Below are positions 7,198 through 13,824 of a stretch of 16,829 bases of DNA, in pieces (the first letter of the stretch is position 1; the number at the start of each line of letters is the position of its first letter). The notes beneath the pieces were generated by a model. The model was not told the origin of the DNA, searched no databases, and saw nothing but the letters and a program-made list of their open reading frames with translations. Origin of the DNA: Bacteroidales bacterium (GTDB lineage Bacteria; Bacteroidota; Bacteroidia; Bacteroidales; SMBSF77); assembly GCA_021106655.1 (NCBI GenBank), contig JAIOTT010000269.1:1-16829 (forward strand). Reading direction: 5' to 3'. The position numbers and the translations under genes are program-made.

Positions 7198-7560
7198 CTA
7201 AAATTTAAGACCTCCTTCTCTAGCTGCTTCAGCTAAAGATTTAACTCTACCGTGATATAAATAACCATTTCTATCAAAAACCACTGCTTCGATTCCGTTT
7301 TCTTTTGCTTTTACAGCAATAGCTTTACCAACAATTTTGGCTTTTTCTATTTTTGAACCTTTTTGTGATGCGATTTCCTTTTCTTTTGATGACACTGCAA
7401 GCATAGTTTTACAATTAATATCATCAATGAGCTGTACATATATTTCTCTATTGCTTCTGAATACAGTCAGGCGGGGCAGTTCAGCTGTACCACTGACAAT
7501 CTTTCTGATCCTTTTTTTAATCCTGAATCTCCTGTATTCTTTTTTATTTTTTATCGCCAT
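7198..7560 (-). CDS. rplR: Large subunit ribosomal protein L18 (uL18)
   Basis: L18 binds 5S rRNA with L5 and L25 and helps place it on the central protuberance. The chosen start at 7560 gives 120 residues beginning MAIKNKKEYRRFRIKKRIRK, the family length. Typical parts are PRLTVFRSNREIYVQLIDD and the end FDRNGYLYHGRVKSLAEAAREGGLKF. The same frame stays open upstream to 7638, but those 26 codons overlap the end of rplF and have no L18 similarity, so that start was rejected. The gap to rplF is 31 bp. Confidence 0.97.
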   Translation of the reverse strand: MAIKNKKEYRRFRIKKRIRKIVSGTAELPRLTVFRSNREIYVQLIDDINCKTMLAVSSKEKEIASQKGSKIEKAKIVGKAIAVKAKENGIEAVVFDRNGYLYHGRVKSLAEAAREGGLKF

Positions 7561-7591
7561 TATTCCTAAAATTAAGAATTTATTATAATTT

Positions 7592-8146
7592 TTATTCGGC
7601 AGCTGCTTTACCAGCTTTTTTCCTAAGAACTTCACCAAGGAACTTAATACCTTTGCCTTTGTAAGGTTCAGGTTTTCTTAATGAACGTATTTTTGCCGCA
7701 ACCTGTCCAATTAATTGTTTATCATGAGATTGCAGAATAATCGTTGGATTTTTACCTCTCTCAGCAGTTGTTTCGATTTTCACCTCTTCTGGCAATTCCA
7801 TTACAATATTATGGGAATAACCGACGGATAACTCAAGTACCTGCCCCTTTGCCTGGGCTTTATATCCAACTCCAACAAGTTCCTGAACGATTTTATATCC
7901 TTCGGAAACACCAATAACCATATTTGCTATCAATGATCTGTAAAGGCCATGTTTCGCTTTATGTTCTTTTTGCTCCGTATGTCGTTTCACAAAAATCCGA
8001 CTACCTTCAATACTTACAGTGATATTTGGATCAACTGATTGTTGCAGTTCTCCTTTTTTCCCTTTAACAACAACAAGGTTTTTATCTGAGATAGTAACCT
8101 GAACTCCATCAGGAATTTCTATCGGTAAATTTCCTATTCTTGACAT
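7592..8146 (-). CDS. rplF: Large subunit ribosomal protein L6 (uL6)
   Basis: L6 lies near the sarcin-ricin loop and the factor-binding site of the 50S subunit. Its 184 residues form two similar domains. The N-terminal start MSRIGNLPIEIPDGVQVTIS and the C-terminal PEPYKGKGIKFLGEVLRKKAGKAA are classic. The middle has HGLYRSLIANMVIGVSEGY and VGVGYKAQAKG. Unusually for this operon, the start has an AGGAG motif 7 nt upstream. It begins 13 bp after the rpsH stop. Confidence 0.98.
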   Translation of the reverse strand: MSRIGNLPIEIPDGVQVTISDKNLVVVKGKKGELQQSVDPNITVSIEGSRIFVKRHTEQKEHKAKHGLYRSLIANMVIGVSEGYKIVQELVGVGYKAQAKGQVLELSVGYSHNIVMELPEEVKIETTAERGKNPTIILQSHDKQLIGQVAAKIRSLRKPEPYKGKGIKFLGEVLRKKAGKAAAE

Positions 8147-8153
8147 TTTTCTA

Positions 8154-8158
8154 CTCCT
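8154..8158 (-). promoter_or_regulatory. Shine-Dalgarno-like AGGAG before rplF
   Basis: The minus strand reads TAATAGGAGTAGAAAAATG. The rpsH stop is followed directly by AGGAG, with 7 nt before the rplF ATG, a textbook spacing. Nearly all other starts in the window have no such motif, as expected for Bacteroidota. Confidence 0.5.
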
Positions 8159-8159
8159 A

Positions 8160-8558
8160 TTAGCTAATATAACATATTACTTCACCACCAATTCTTTTGG
8201 TTCTGGCTTCCTTATCAGTAATAACGCCATGCGACGTTGATAAGATAGCAATTCCAAGTCCGTTCAAAACCCTTGGCAGGCTTTTTACACCTGTATACTT
8301 CCTTAACCCGGGCCTACTGGCTCTTTCAAGCTTATTGATAGCTGTAAGTTTAGTAACAGGATGATATCTTAATGCTATTTTTATTTTACCCGGTCTGGGG
8401 TCATCATCAAACTTATAATTTAAGATATAACCTTTCTCAAAGAGAATCTTGGTTATTTCCTTCTTCATATTCGAAGCAGGAATTTCAACCACTCTGTGGT
8501 TGGTCATTATAGCATTTCTTATTCTTGTTAAATAATCTGCAATTGGATCTGTAACCAT
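8160..8558 (-). CDS. rpsH: Small subunit ribosomal protein S8 (uS8)
   Basis: S8 is a primary binder of the 16S central domain and, in E. coli, represses spc-operon translation. The protein has 132 residues. MVTDPIADYLTRIRNAI opens it, and the C-terminal half has SRPGLRKYTGVKSLPRVLNGLGIAILSTSHGVITDKEARTKRIGGEVICYIS, including the STSHGV loop that contacts rRNA. An AGGA lies 5 nt before the ATG, a weak Shine-Dalgarno at most. It follows rpsN by 37 bp. Confidence 0.98.
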   Translation of the reverse strand: MVTDPIADYLTRIRNAIMTNHRVVEIPASNMKKEITKILFEKGYILNYKFDDDPRPGKIKIALRYHPVTKLTAINKLERASRPGLRKYTGVKSLPRVLNGLGIAILSTSHGVITDKEARTKRIGGEVICYIS

Positions 8559-8595
8559 TTTATCCTAAGTATAAAAAATTATTTACTTCTTTTAT

Positions 8596-8865
8596 TTACC
8601 AGCTAGCCTTTTTCACGCCTGGAATAAGGCCATTAAGAGCCATATTCCTGAAATCAATTCTTGAAATTCCGAACTGGCGCATATATCCTTTAGGCCTGCC
8701 TGTTAATTTACATCTGTTATGTAATCTCACAGGTGAGGCATTTTTGGGTAGCTTCTGCAATCCGAGATAATCCCCGGCTGCTTTTAATTCACTTCTTTTG
8801 GCTGAGTAAGTATCGACAAGTCTTTGTCTTTTCCTTTCTCTCGCTTTCATTGATTCTTTAGCCAT
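8596..8865 (-). CDS. rpsN: Small subunit ribosomal protein S14 (uS14), zinc-free form
   Basis: S14 belongs to the 30S head and assembles late with S3 and S10. This is the longer, zinc-independent type: 89 residues with no CxxC pairs, unlike the ~61-residue zinc form. It runs MAKESMKARERKRQRLV, then LPKNASPVRLHNRCKLTGRPKGYMRQFGISRIDFR and ends LIPGVKKASW. It starts 5 bp after the rplE stop. Only one cysteine is present, so no zinc site can form. Confidence 0.98.
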   Translation of the reverse strand: MAKESMKARERKRQRLVDTYSAKRSELKAAGDYLGLQKLPKNASPVRLHNRCKLTGRPKGYMRQFGISRIDFRNMALNGLIPGVKKASW

Positions 8866-8870
8866 AGTAT

Positions 8871-9422
8871 TTATTGATTTTTAAATGGTAAACCAAATTC
8901 TTTTAATAAGGCAAGGCATTCTTTATCAGTATTTGCTGTTGTTACGAATGTTATATCCATACCATTTATTTTATTAATCTTATCAATATCAATTTCAGGA
9001 AAGATGATCTGTTCGATAACGCCCATTGAGTAATTACCTCTACCGTCAAAACCTTTATCATTAATTCCCCTGAAGTCTCTGATACGCGGAATAACCACAG
9101 CAACCAATCTATCAAGGAATTCATACATTTTCTCACCCCTTAAAGTTACTCTGACGCCTATCGGCATACCTTTTCTGAGTTTAAAGTTCGAAATATCCTT
9201 TTTCGATTTTGTAGGCACAGCTTTCTGACCTGAAATCAGAGTCATTTCGGCAATGCCAGTATCGATAAGTTTTTTATCTGCAACAGCATCTCCAAGTCCC
9301 TGATTAAGAGAAATCTTAGTAATCCTAGGTACTTGCATAGGAGTTTTATAATCGAACTGCTTAGTTAAGGCAGGTACGATTTCATCCTTATATTTAGTTT
9401 TTAGTCTTGGTGTGTAACTCAT
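8871..9422 (-). CDS. rplE: Large subunit ribosomal protein L5 (uL5)
   Basis: L5 binds 5S rRNA and makes the bridge to S13. The 183 residues include LTKQFDYKTPMQVPRITKISLNQGLGDA, ISGQKAVPTKSKKDISNFKLRKGMPIGVRVTLRGEKMYEFLDRL and GRGNYSMGVIEQIIFPEI. The ATG overlaps the rplX stop by one base (TAATG), and GGAGG lies 10 nt upstream inside rplX, so translation is probably coupled. In E. coli the S8 repressor binds just here; the overlap leaves no intergenic space for such a site. Confidence 0.98.
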   Translation of the reverse strand: MSYTPRLKTKYKDEIVPALTKQFDYKTPMQVPRITKISLNQGLGDAVADKKLIDTGIAEMTLISGQKAVPTKSKKDISNFKLRKGMPIGVRVTLRGEKMYEFLDRLVAVVIPRIRDFRGINDKGFDGRGNYSMGVIEQIIFPEIDIDKINKINGMDITFVTTANTDKECLALLKEFGLPFKNQ

Positions 9423-9745
9423 TACTTAATAACCTCCCCTGATTTTTTTGAATATCGAACGGATTTATTGTTTTTCTCATCTATTTCCCTTCCAACTCTT
9501 GTTGGATTACCTGCGGCATCAATAACCATCAGGTTGGAGATATTAATCGGCGCTTCTTTTTTTACAATTCCACCTTGTGGATTCTCAGCATTTGGTTTTG
9601 TATGCTTTGAAATAAGATTAATTCCTTCCACGATAACCCTCAAATCATCTCTCTGAACAAAGAGAACCTTACCCTGCTGGCCTTTTGAGTCGCCGGAAAT
9701 AACCATAACGTTATCGCCCTTTTTAATATGTAACTTCTTTCTCAT
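9422..9745 (-). CDS. rplX: Large subunit ribosomal protein L24 (uL24)
   Basis: L24 is an assembly initiator of the 50S subunit and borders the exit tunnel. Its 107 residues contain an N-terminal KOW motif (about 8-34: KKGDNVMVISGDSKGQQGKVLFV) and the later ISKHTKPNAENPQGGIVKKEAPINISNLMVID, both characteristic. The stop codon TAA shares its last A with the rplE start. It follows rplN by 27 bp. Confidence 0.98.
   Translation of the reverse strand: MRKKLHIKKGDNVMVISGDSKGQQGKVLFVQRDDLRVIVEGINLISKHTKPNAENPQGGIVKKEAPINISNLMVIDAAGNPTRVGREIDEKNNKSVRYSKKSGEVIK
9433..9437 (-). promoter_or_regulatory. Shine-Dalgarno-like GGAGG before rplE
   Basis: The end of rplX reads GGGGAGGTTATTAAGTAATG, placing GGAGG 10 nt before the overlapping rplE start. 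It is also plain coding sequence for Gly-Glu-Val, so the match may be chance. Confidence 0.3.
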
Positions 9746-9772
9746 AATGCTAGATTATATTTTGATTCTCCA

Positions 9773-10141
9773 TTAAAGCACTTCAGGTGCCAGGGAAACT
9801 ATTTTCATAAATTGTTTTTCTCTAAGCTCTCTTGCAACAGGTCCAAAAATACGTGTACCGGCCATTTCACCAGTAGCATTAAACAGCACTACAGCATTAT
9901 CATCAAAGCGTATATAAGAACCATCATTTCTTCTGATCTCTTTTTTTGTTCTAACAACTACAGCTTTCATTACTGTTCCTTTTTTCACACTACCTGAAGG
10001 TATTGCTTTTTTTACTGTAACAACTATCGTATCACCTATTGATGCATATCTTTTCTTCGTCCCACCCAGGACACGGATGCAAAGGACTTCCTTTGCTCCA
10101 CTATTATCAGCAACTGCTAATCTTGACTCTTGTTGTATCAT
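9773..10141 (-). CDS. rplN: Large subunit ribosomal protein L14 (uL14)
   Basis: L14 sits on the 50S interface, contacts 16S rRNA in a bridge, and is the docking site of the silencing factor RsfS. The 122 residues match the family exactly: MIQQESRLAVADNSGAKEVLCIRVLGG, then KKGTVMKAVVVRTKKEIRR, then FDDNAVVLFNATGEMAGTRIFGPVARELRE and the end MKIVSLAPEVL. It begins only 2 bp after the rpsQ stop, consistent with coupled translation. Confidence 0.98.
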   Translation of the reverse strand: MIQQESRLAVADNSGAKEVLCIRVLGGTKKRYASIGDTIVVTVKKAIPSGSVKKGTVMKAVVVRTKKEIRRNDGSYIRFDDNAVVLFNATGEMAGTRIFGPVARELREKQFMKIVSLAPEVL

Positions 10142-10143
10142 AA

Positions 10144-10401
10144 TTATTTAGCTCTTTCAATGATTTCAACTAATCTCCAACATTTATTTTTACTCAAGGG
10201 TCTTGTTTCCATGATCTTTACGGTATCACCCTCATTACAATCATTTTTCTCATCATGAGCAATAAACTTGGTAGTTTTTTTTACAAACTTTCCATACATT
10301 GGATGTTTAACTTTCCTTTCAATCAGGACCACGATGGATTTATCCATTTTATCGCTAACAACGAGGCCAGTTCTTTCTTTTCTTAATTTTCTGGTTTCCA
10401 T
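10144..10401 (-). CDS. rpsQ: Small subunit ribosomal protein S17 (uS17)
   Basis: S17 is a primary 16S binder with an OB fold and is among the first proteins to join the 30S body. It has 85 residues: METRKLRKERTGLVVSDKMDKSIVVLIERKVKHPMYGKFVKKTTKF, then HDEKNDCNEGDTVKIMETRPLSKNKCWRLVEIIERAK. The DKMDKSIVV and RPLSKxKxWRLVEI signatures are both present. It follows rpmC by 13 bp. Confidence 0.98.
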   Translation of the reverse strand: METRKLRKERTGLVVSDKMDKSIVVLIERKVKHPMYGKFVKKTTKFIAHDEKNDCNEGDTVKIMETRPLSKNKCWRLVEIIERAK

Positions 10402-10414
10402 ACTACGATTAAAT

Positions 10415-10633
10415 TTATGTCAAAGCTTCGATCTGAGGTTCACCTTCAATCTCTCTTCTCCTGATTTCTGTTTCAATTCTGGCAATAGTTTTTCTGTATA
10501 TTTTAATTTTATTTGGATTCTCCAAAGGAGAAACTGCATGGTTAAGTTTCAGTTTAACCAGTTGTTTCCTTTCTTCCTCCAACCTCTCAATAAGATCAGC
10601 TGTTGCTAGTTCACTTATAACTGTTTGTTCCAT
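10415..10633 (-). CDS. rpmC: Large subunit ribosomal protein L29 (uL29)
   Basis: L29 is a small helical-hairpin protein at the exit tunnel and, with L23, helps dock the signal recognition particle and trigger factor. The protein has 72 residues with two helices: ATADLIERLEEERKQLVKLKLNHAV and NPNKIKIYRKTIARIETEIRRREIE. The short tail EGEPQIEALT continues slightly past the usual end. It starts 5 bp after the rplP stop. Confidence 0.97.
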   Translation of the reverse strand: MEQTVISELATADLIERLEEERKQLVKLKLNHAVSPLENPNKIKIYRKTIARIETEIRRREIEGEPQIEALT

Positions 10634-10638
10634 TTTAT

Positions 10639-11067
10639 TTAGTTTGTTTTTTCAACATAATCCGGGCTGGTAATGAATTTGGTAGCAATTGGAAGCTTCT
10701 GTGCAGCGAGTCTTAATGCTTCCTTTGCAATTGGAGCAGGCACACCCTCTGCTTCGAAAAGAATTCTACCCGGAGTAACTCTGGCAACAAAGTACTCAGG
10801 AGCTCCCTTTCCTTTACCCATACGAACCTCTGCAGGCTTTTTAGTAACAGGTTTATCAGGAAATATTCTGATCCACAACTGTCCTTCACGTTTCATATGA
10901 CGGGTAACAGCCTGTCGGGCAGCCTCAATTTGCCTCCCATTTATCCACGCTGCTTCCAATGCCTTGATCCCAAAGGTTCCAAATGCGAGTGTATGTCCAC
11001 GTTGGGAATTTCCCTTCATTTTTCCTTTTTGCTGCTTTCTGTATTTGGTTTTTCTTGGCTGTAACAT
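10639..11067 (-). CDS. rplP: Large subunit ribosomal protein L16 (uL16)
   Basis: L16 sits by the A and P sites of the 50S subunit and contacts the tRNA elbow. The 142 residues show MLQPRKTKYRKQQKGKMKG, RGHTLAFGTFGIKALEAAWI, RQIEAARQAVTRHMKREG, and VRMGKGKGAPEYFVARVTPGRILFE. R82 is the counterpart of the arginine that is hydroxylated by YcfD in E. coli; whether it is modified here cannot be told. It follows rpsC by 34 bp. Confidence 0.98.
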   Translation of the reverse strand: MLQPRKTKYRKQQKGKMKGNSQRGHTLAFGTFGIKALEAAWINGRQIEAARQAVTRHMKREGQLWIRIFPDKPVTKKPAEVRMGKGKGAPEYFVARVTPGRILFEAEGVPAPIAKEALRLAAQKLPIATKFITSPDYVEKTN

Positions 11068-11101
11068 TGAAATCTATATTAATAATTTTTATATTCTATC
11101 T

Positions 11102-11815
11102 CTATTTTCTGCTCCTTGGCCTTCCACCTCCCTGAAATCTACCACTTTGTTTACCACTTGGCTTAACGCTTACCGGTGAAAGATCACTCTTACCAAAAAC
11201 CTCACCTTTACAAATCCATACTTTCAGGCCAATTATTCCATAAGTTGTACGAGCTTCAACAAAAGCATAGTCAATATCCGCTCTCAAAGTATGTAAAGGA
11301 ATTCTTCCATCTTTATATTGTTCACTTCTTGCCATTTCAGCACCACCCAGTCTACCGGAAATCAAAACCTTAACACCATCTGCTCCAATTCTCATGGAAG
11401 AAGCGATAGCTGTTTTGATAGCCCTACGATATGATATCCTGCCTTCAATTTGTTTTACAATAGTGTTTGCAACAATTACAGCATCTAATTCAGGTCTTTT
11501 TATCTCCGAAATATTGATCTGTATCTCCTTCTTAGTAATTTTCTTAAGCTCTTCTTTAAGCTTGTCAACTTCCTGGCCACCTTTCCCAATAATAATCCCC
11601 GGACGTGCAGTATGTATAGTAACTGTTACTAACTTTAATGTTCTTTCAATAATGATCTTTGAAATACTTGCTTTTGAAAGCCTGACATTCAAATATTTTC
11701 GTATTTTGTCATCCTCAATAAGCTTAAGTTCAAAGTTTTTACCACCATACCAATTAGAATCCCATCCGCGAATGATACCTAATCTCAAGCCTATTGGATT
11801 TGTTTTTTGTCCCAT
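11102..11815 (-). CDS. rpsC: Small subunit ribosomal protein S3 (uS3)
   Basis: S3 lies in the 30S head at the mRNA entry channel and takes part in mRNA unwinding. The protein has 237 residues. It opens MGQKTNPIGLRLGIIRGWDSNWY, has a KH domain with the GKGG loop (77-80), and keeps R130, R131 and K134, matching E. coli residues linked to helicase activity. The C-terminal domain includes KVLISGRLGGAEMARSEQYKDGRIPLHTLRADIDY. A short basic, glycine-rich tail follows (GGGRPRSRK). It follows rplV by 42 bp. Confidence 0.98.
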   Translation of the reverse strand: MGQKTNPIGLRLGIIRGWDSNWYGGKNFELKLIEDDKIRKYLNVRLSKASISKIIIERTLKLVTVTIHTARPGIIIGKGGQEVDKLKEELKKITKKEIQINISEIKRPELDAVIVANTIVKQIEGRISYRRAIKTAIASSMRIGADGVKVLISGRLGGAEMARSEQYKDGRIPLHTLRADIDYAFVEARTTYGIIGLKVWICKGEVFGKSDLSPVSVKPSGKQSGRFQGGGRPRSRK

Positions 11816-11857
11816 TGAAATTTATTGATTAATTCCTTGATTTTTTTTAAAAAATAA

Positions 11858-12325
11858 TTATTCCTTATTTCCTTCAATTTCCGCTGTTTCCTCAACTTCA
11901 TCAACTTCATCACCATAGTCACCTTCATCGACAAGATAGTCACCGATAATAAGGGTAACATGATTTGAACGTTTTCTGATTCTGTGAGCACGTCCTTGCG
12001 GTGCAGGTCTTATCCTTTTCAATTGTCTGGCACTATCCACAAAAACTTCACTTACAAAAAGATTACTTTCTTCTATACGTGCATTTTCATTTTTGCTTTG
12101 CCAGTTCGCGATTGCAGAAAGAAGCAATTTGTATAACCTCCCCGATGCCTCTTTAGGTGAATATTTCAAGGTGTGCAATGCTGATTCAACACCGCTTCCC
12201 CGTATCATATCAGCTACCAACCTCATCTTGCGAGGAGAGGTGGGGCAATTATTAAGTTTCGCAAAATATGTATTCCTTTTTGCCTCTTTTAGTATTTCAG
12301 CTCTATTACGTTTTCTAACTCCCAT
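11858..12325 (-). CDS. rplV: Large subunit ribosomal protein L22 (uL22) with acidic tail
   Basis: L22 lines the polypeptide exit tunnel with a long beta-hairpin. The core (about 15-130) is standard: NCPTSPRKMRLVADMIRG, the middle YKLLLSAIANWQSKNE, and the hairpin RQLKRIRPAPQGRAHRIRKRSNHVTLIIGD. The usual protein ends near there, but this one runs to 155 residues. Residues 131-155 hold 12 Asp/Glu and a single Lys. Such acidic ends occur on some Bacteroidota r-proteins, and I do not know a function. It begins 14 bp after the rpsS stop. Confidence 0.97.
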   Translation of the reverse strand: MGVRKRNRAEILKEAKRNTYFAKLNNCPTSPRKMRLVADMIRGSGVESALHTLKYSPKEASGRLYKLLLSAIANWQSKNENARIEESNLFVSEVFVDSARQLKRIRPAPQGRAHRIRKRSNHVTLIIGDYLVDEGDYGDEVDEVEETAEIEGNKE

Positions 12326-12339
12326 GATCTGAATGTTTC

Positions 12340-12621
12340 TTAAGATTTACCTTTATCTTTTCTACTTCCTGCGTGTCCTCTGAATATCCTTGTTGGTGCA
12401 AATTCTCCTAATTTATGACCAACCATATTTTCAGTTATATAAACCGGAATAAATTTATTCCCATTATGCACTGCAATGGTTTGGCCAACAAAATCCGGAG
12501 ATATCATTGAACTTCTTGACCAGGTTTTTACAACAACCTTTTTCTTTGAATCCGTGAGTGCAAGAATTTTCTTTTCCAGTTTGAAATGAATATAAGGACC
12601 TTTTTTTAGTGAACGACTCAT
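12340..12621 (-). CDS. rpsS: Small subunit ribosomal protein S19 (uS19)
   Basis: S19 pairs with S13 in the 30S head and contacts tRNA. The 93 residues include MSRSLKKGPYIHFKLEKKI, the central TWSRSSMISPDFVGQTIAVHNGNKFIPVYITENMVGHKLGEFAPTRIFRGHAG, and a basic end, all typical. The gap from rplB is 46 bp and is mostly a heptamer tandem repeat. The ATG has no Shine-Dalgarno; the upstream sequence is A-rich. Confidence 0.98.
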   Translation of the reverse strand: MSRSLKKGPYIHFKLEKKILALTDSKKKVVVKTWSRSSMISPDFVGQTIAVHNGNKFIPVYITENMVGHKLGEFAPTRIFRGHAGSRKDKGKS

Positions 12622-12635
12622 CTTGATATTTTTTT

Positions 12636-12670
12636 ACAGTTATCAGTTAACAATTAACAGTTAACAGCTA
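12636..12670 (-). repeat. Five-unit heptamer tandem repeat between rplB and rpsS
   Basis: The plus strand reads ACAGTTA, TCAGTTA, ACAATTA, ACAGTTA, ACAGCTA, five 7-bp units in exact phase. The last unit covers the rplB stop codon (12668-12670). The repeat also contains GTTAAC palindromes. It nearly fills the 46-bp spacer. Short heptamer arrays of this kind occur in many bacterial genomes and can change copy number. A role in this operon is not evident. Confidence 0.8.
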
Positions 12671-13492
12671 TTTTTTTCTTCTTTCTATGATATATTTATT
12701 TGTATCTTTCTTTTTTGATCTTGTCTTGTATCCCTTAGCAGGCACACCAGTTCTTGATCTTGGTAGTCCTCCTGACGCTTTTCCTTCACCACCTCCCATA
12801 GGATGATCAACAGGGTTCATAGCAACACCTCTTGTTCGTGGTCTTCGGCCTAACCATCTGTTTCTTCCTGCTTTTCCTGATACTTCAAGGCTATGATCAA
12901 CATTGGATACCATACCAATACTTACTTTGCATGTTTGTAATACCATTCTGGTTTCTCCGGATGGTAATTTTAAGATTGCAAATTTTCCTTCTCTCGACAT
13001 AAACTGTGCATATGATCCCGCACTTCTTGCCATTTTCGCACCTTGTCCTGGTCGGAGCTCAATGTTATGAATTATAGTTCCAAATGGAACTTCGCTTAAG
13101 TACAGGGTATTGCCTATCTCAGGAGCAACATTTTTTCCTGAAACAATTTTTTGTCCAACTTTAAGACCATGAGGTGCAATAATATATCTTTTCTCTCCAT
13201 CAGGATAAAAAATCAATGCAATCAAGGCATTACGATTTGGATCATATTCAATAGATTTTACCGTCCCTTCGATTCCTTCTTTATCCCTCTTGAAATCAAT
13301 GATTCTGTACCTTTGCTTATGTCCGCCACCAAGGTATCGCATGGTCATTTTACCTTCATTATTCCTACCACCAGTCCTTTTCTTAGGAGCCAATAAAGAC
13401 TTTTCCGGCTTTGCGGCAGTAATTTCGTCAAACGCGCTAATTACCTTAAAGCGCTGACTTGATGTCGTTGGTTTATATTTCTTTAAAGCCAT
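12668..13492 (-). CDS. rplB: Large subunit ribosomal protein L2 (uL2)
   Basis: L2 is one of the largest and most conserved 50S proteins and is needed for subunit joining and peptidyl-transferase function. It has 274 residues. The N-terminal RNA-binding part has GGRNNEGKMTMRYLGGGHKQRYR (41-63). The C-terminal part has SGKAGRNRWLGRRPRTRGVAMNPVDHPMGGGEG. H230 corresponds to the functionally important E. coli H229. The end is SKKKDTNKYIIERRKK. It starts 5 bp after the rplW stop, and its own stop lies inside the heptamer repeat. Confidence 0.98.
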   Translation of the reverse strand: MALKKYKPTTSSQRFKVISAFDEITAAKPEKSLLAPKKRTGGRNNEGKMTMRYLGGGHKQRYRIIDFKRDKEGIEGTVKSIEYDPNRNALIALIFYPDGEKRYIIAPHGLKVGQKIVSGKNVAPEIGNTLYLSEVPFGTIIHNIELRPGQGAKMARSAGSYAQFMSREGKFAILKLPSGETRMVLQTCKVSIGMVSNVDHSLEVSGKAGRNRWLGRRPRTRGVAMNPVDHPMGGGEGKASGGLPRSRTGVPAKGYKTRSKKKDTNKYIIERRKK

Positions 13493-13497
13493 TTATC

Positions 13498-13788
13498 TTA
13501 AATGTTACTGTAAAAATCAATTATTTCACCTTCAGCTAATGTTACTATCGCTTTTTTATACGATTTTGTTCTTCCTGTGATACTCCCTGCTTTTGTAAAA
13601 CGAGATTTTTTCTTTCCTGAATAATTCATTGTATTAACAGAGAATACCTCAACTTCATAAATCTCTTCGACAGCCTTTTTTATTTGCAGCTTATTTGCAT
13701 TTTTATGGACAATAAACCCAAAGCGATTTAACTTTGCCCCCTGGTCTGTCATTTTTTCAGTAATAATAGGTTTTATTATTATATTCAT
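13498..13788 (-). CDS. rplW: Large subunit ribosomal protein L23 (uL23)
   Basis: L23 borders the tunnel exit and is the main docking point for trigger factor and the signal recognition particle. The 96 residues contain IIKPIITEKMTDQGAKLNRFGFIVHKNANKLQIKKAVEEIYEVEVFSVNTMNYSGKKK, all typical. The protein is near the usual bacterial length. It follows rplD by 36 bp. Confidence 0.98.
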   Translation of the reverse strand: MNIIIKPIITEKMTDQGAKLNRFGFIVHKNANKLQIKKAVEEIYEVEVFSVNTMNYSGKKKSRFTKAGSITGRTKSYKKAIVTLAEGEIIDFYSNI

Positions 13789-13824
13789 TTTATATAGTAT
13801 TTTGTGCTGCTCTGAGTAAAAAAT

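Noticed and set aside
7561..7638. 26-codon N-terminal extension of rplR
   Set aside because: It overlaps the end of rplF; the L18 family begins at the downstream ATG (7560).
11394..11828. 144-aa plus-strand open frame opposite rpsC
   Set aside because: It lies wholly antisense to a clear S3 gene, with no recognisable motif and no independent signal.
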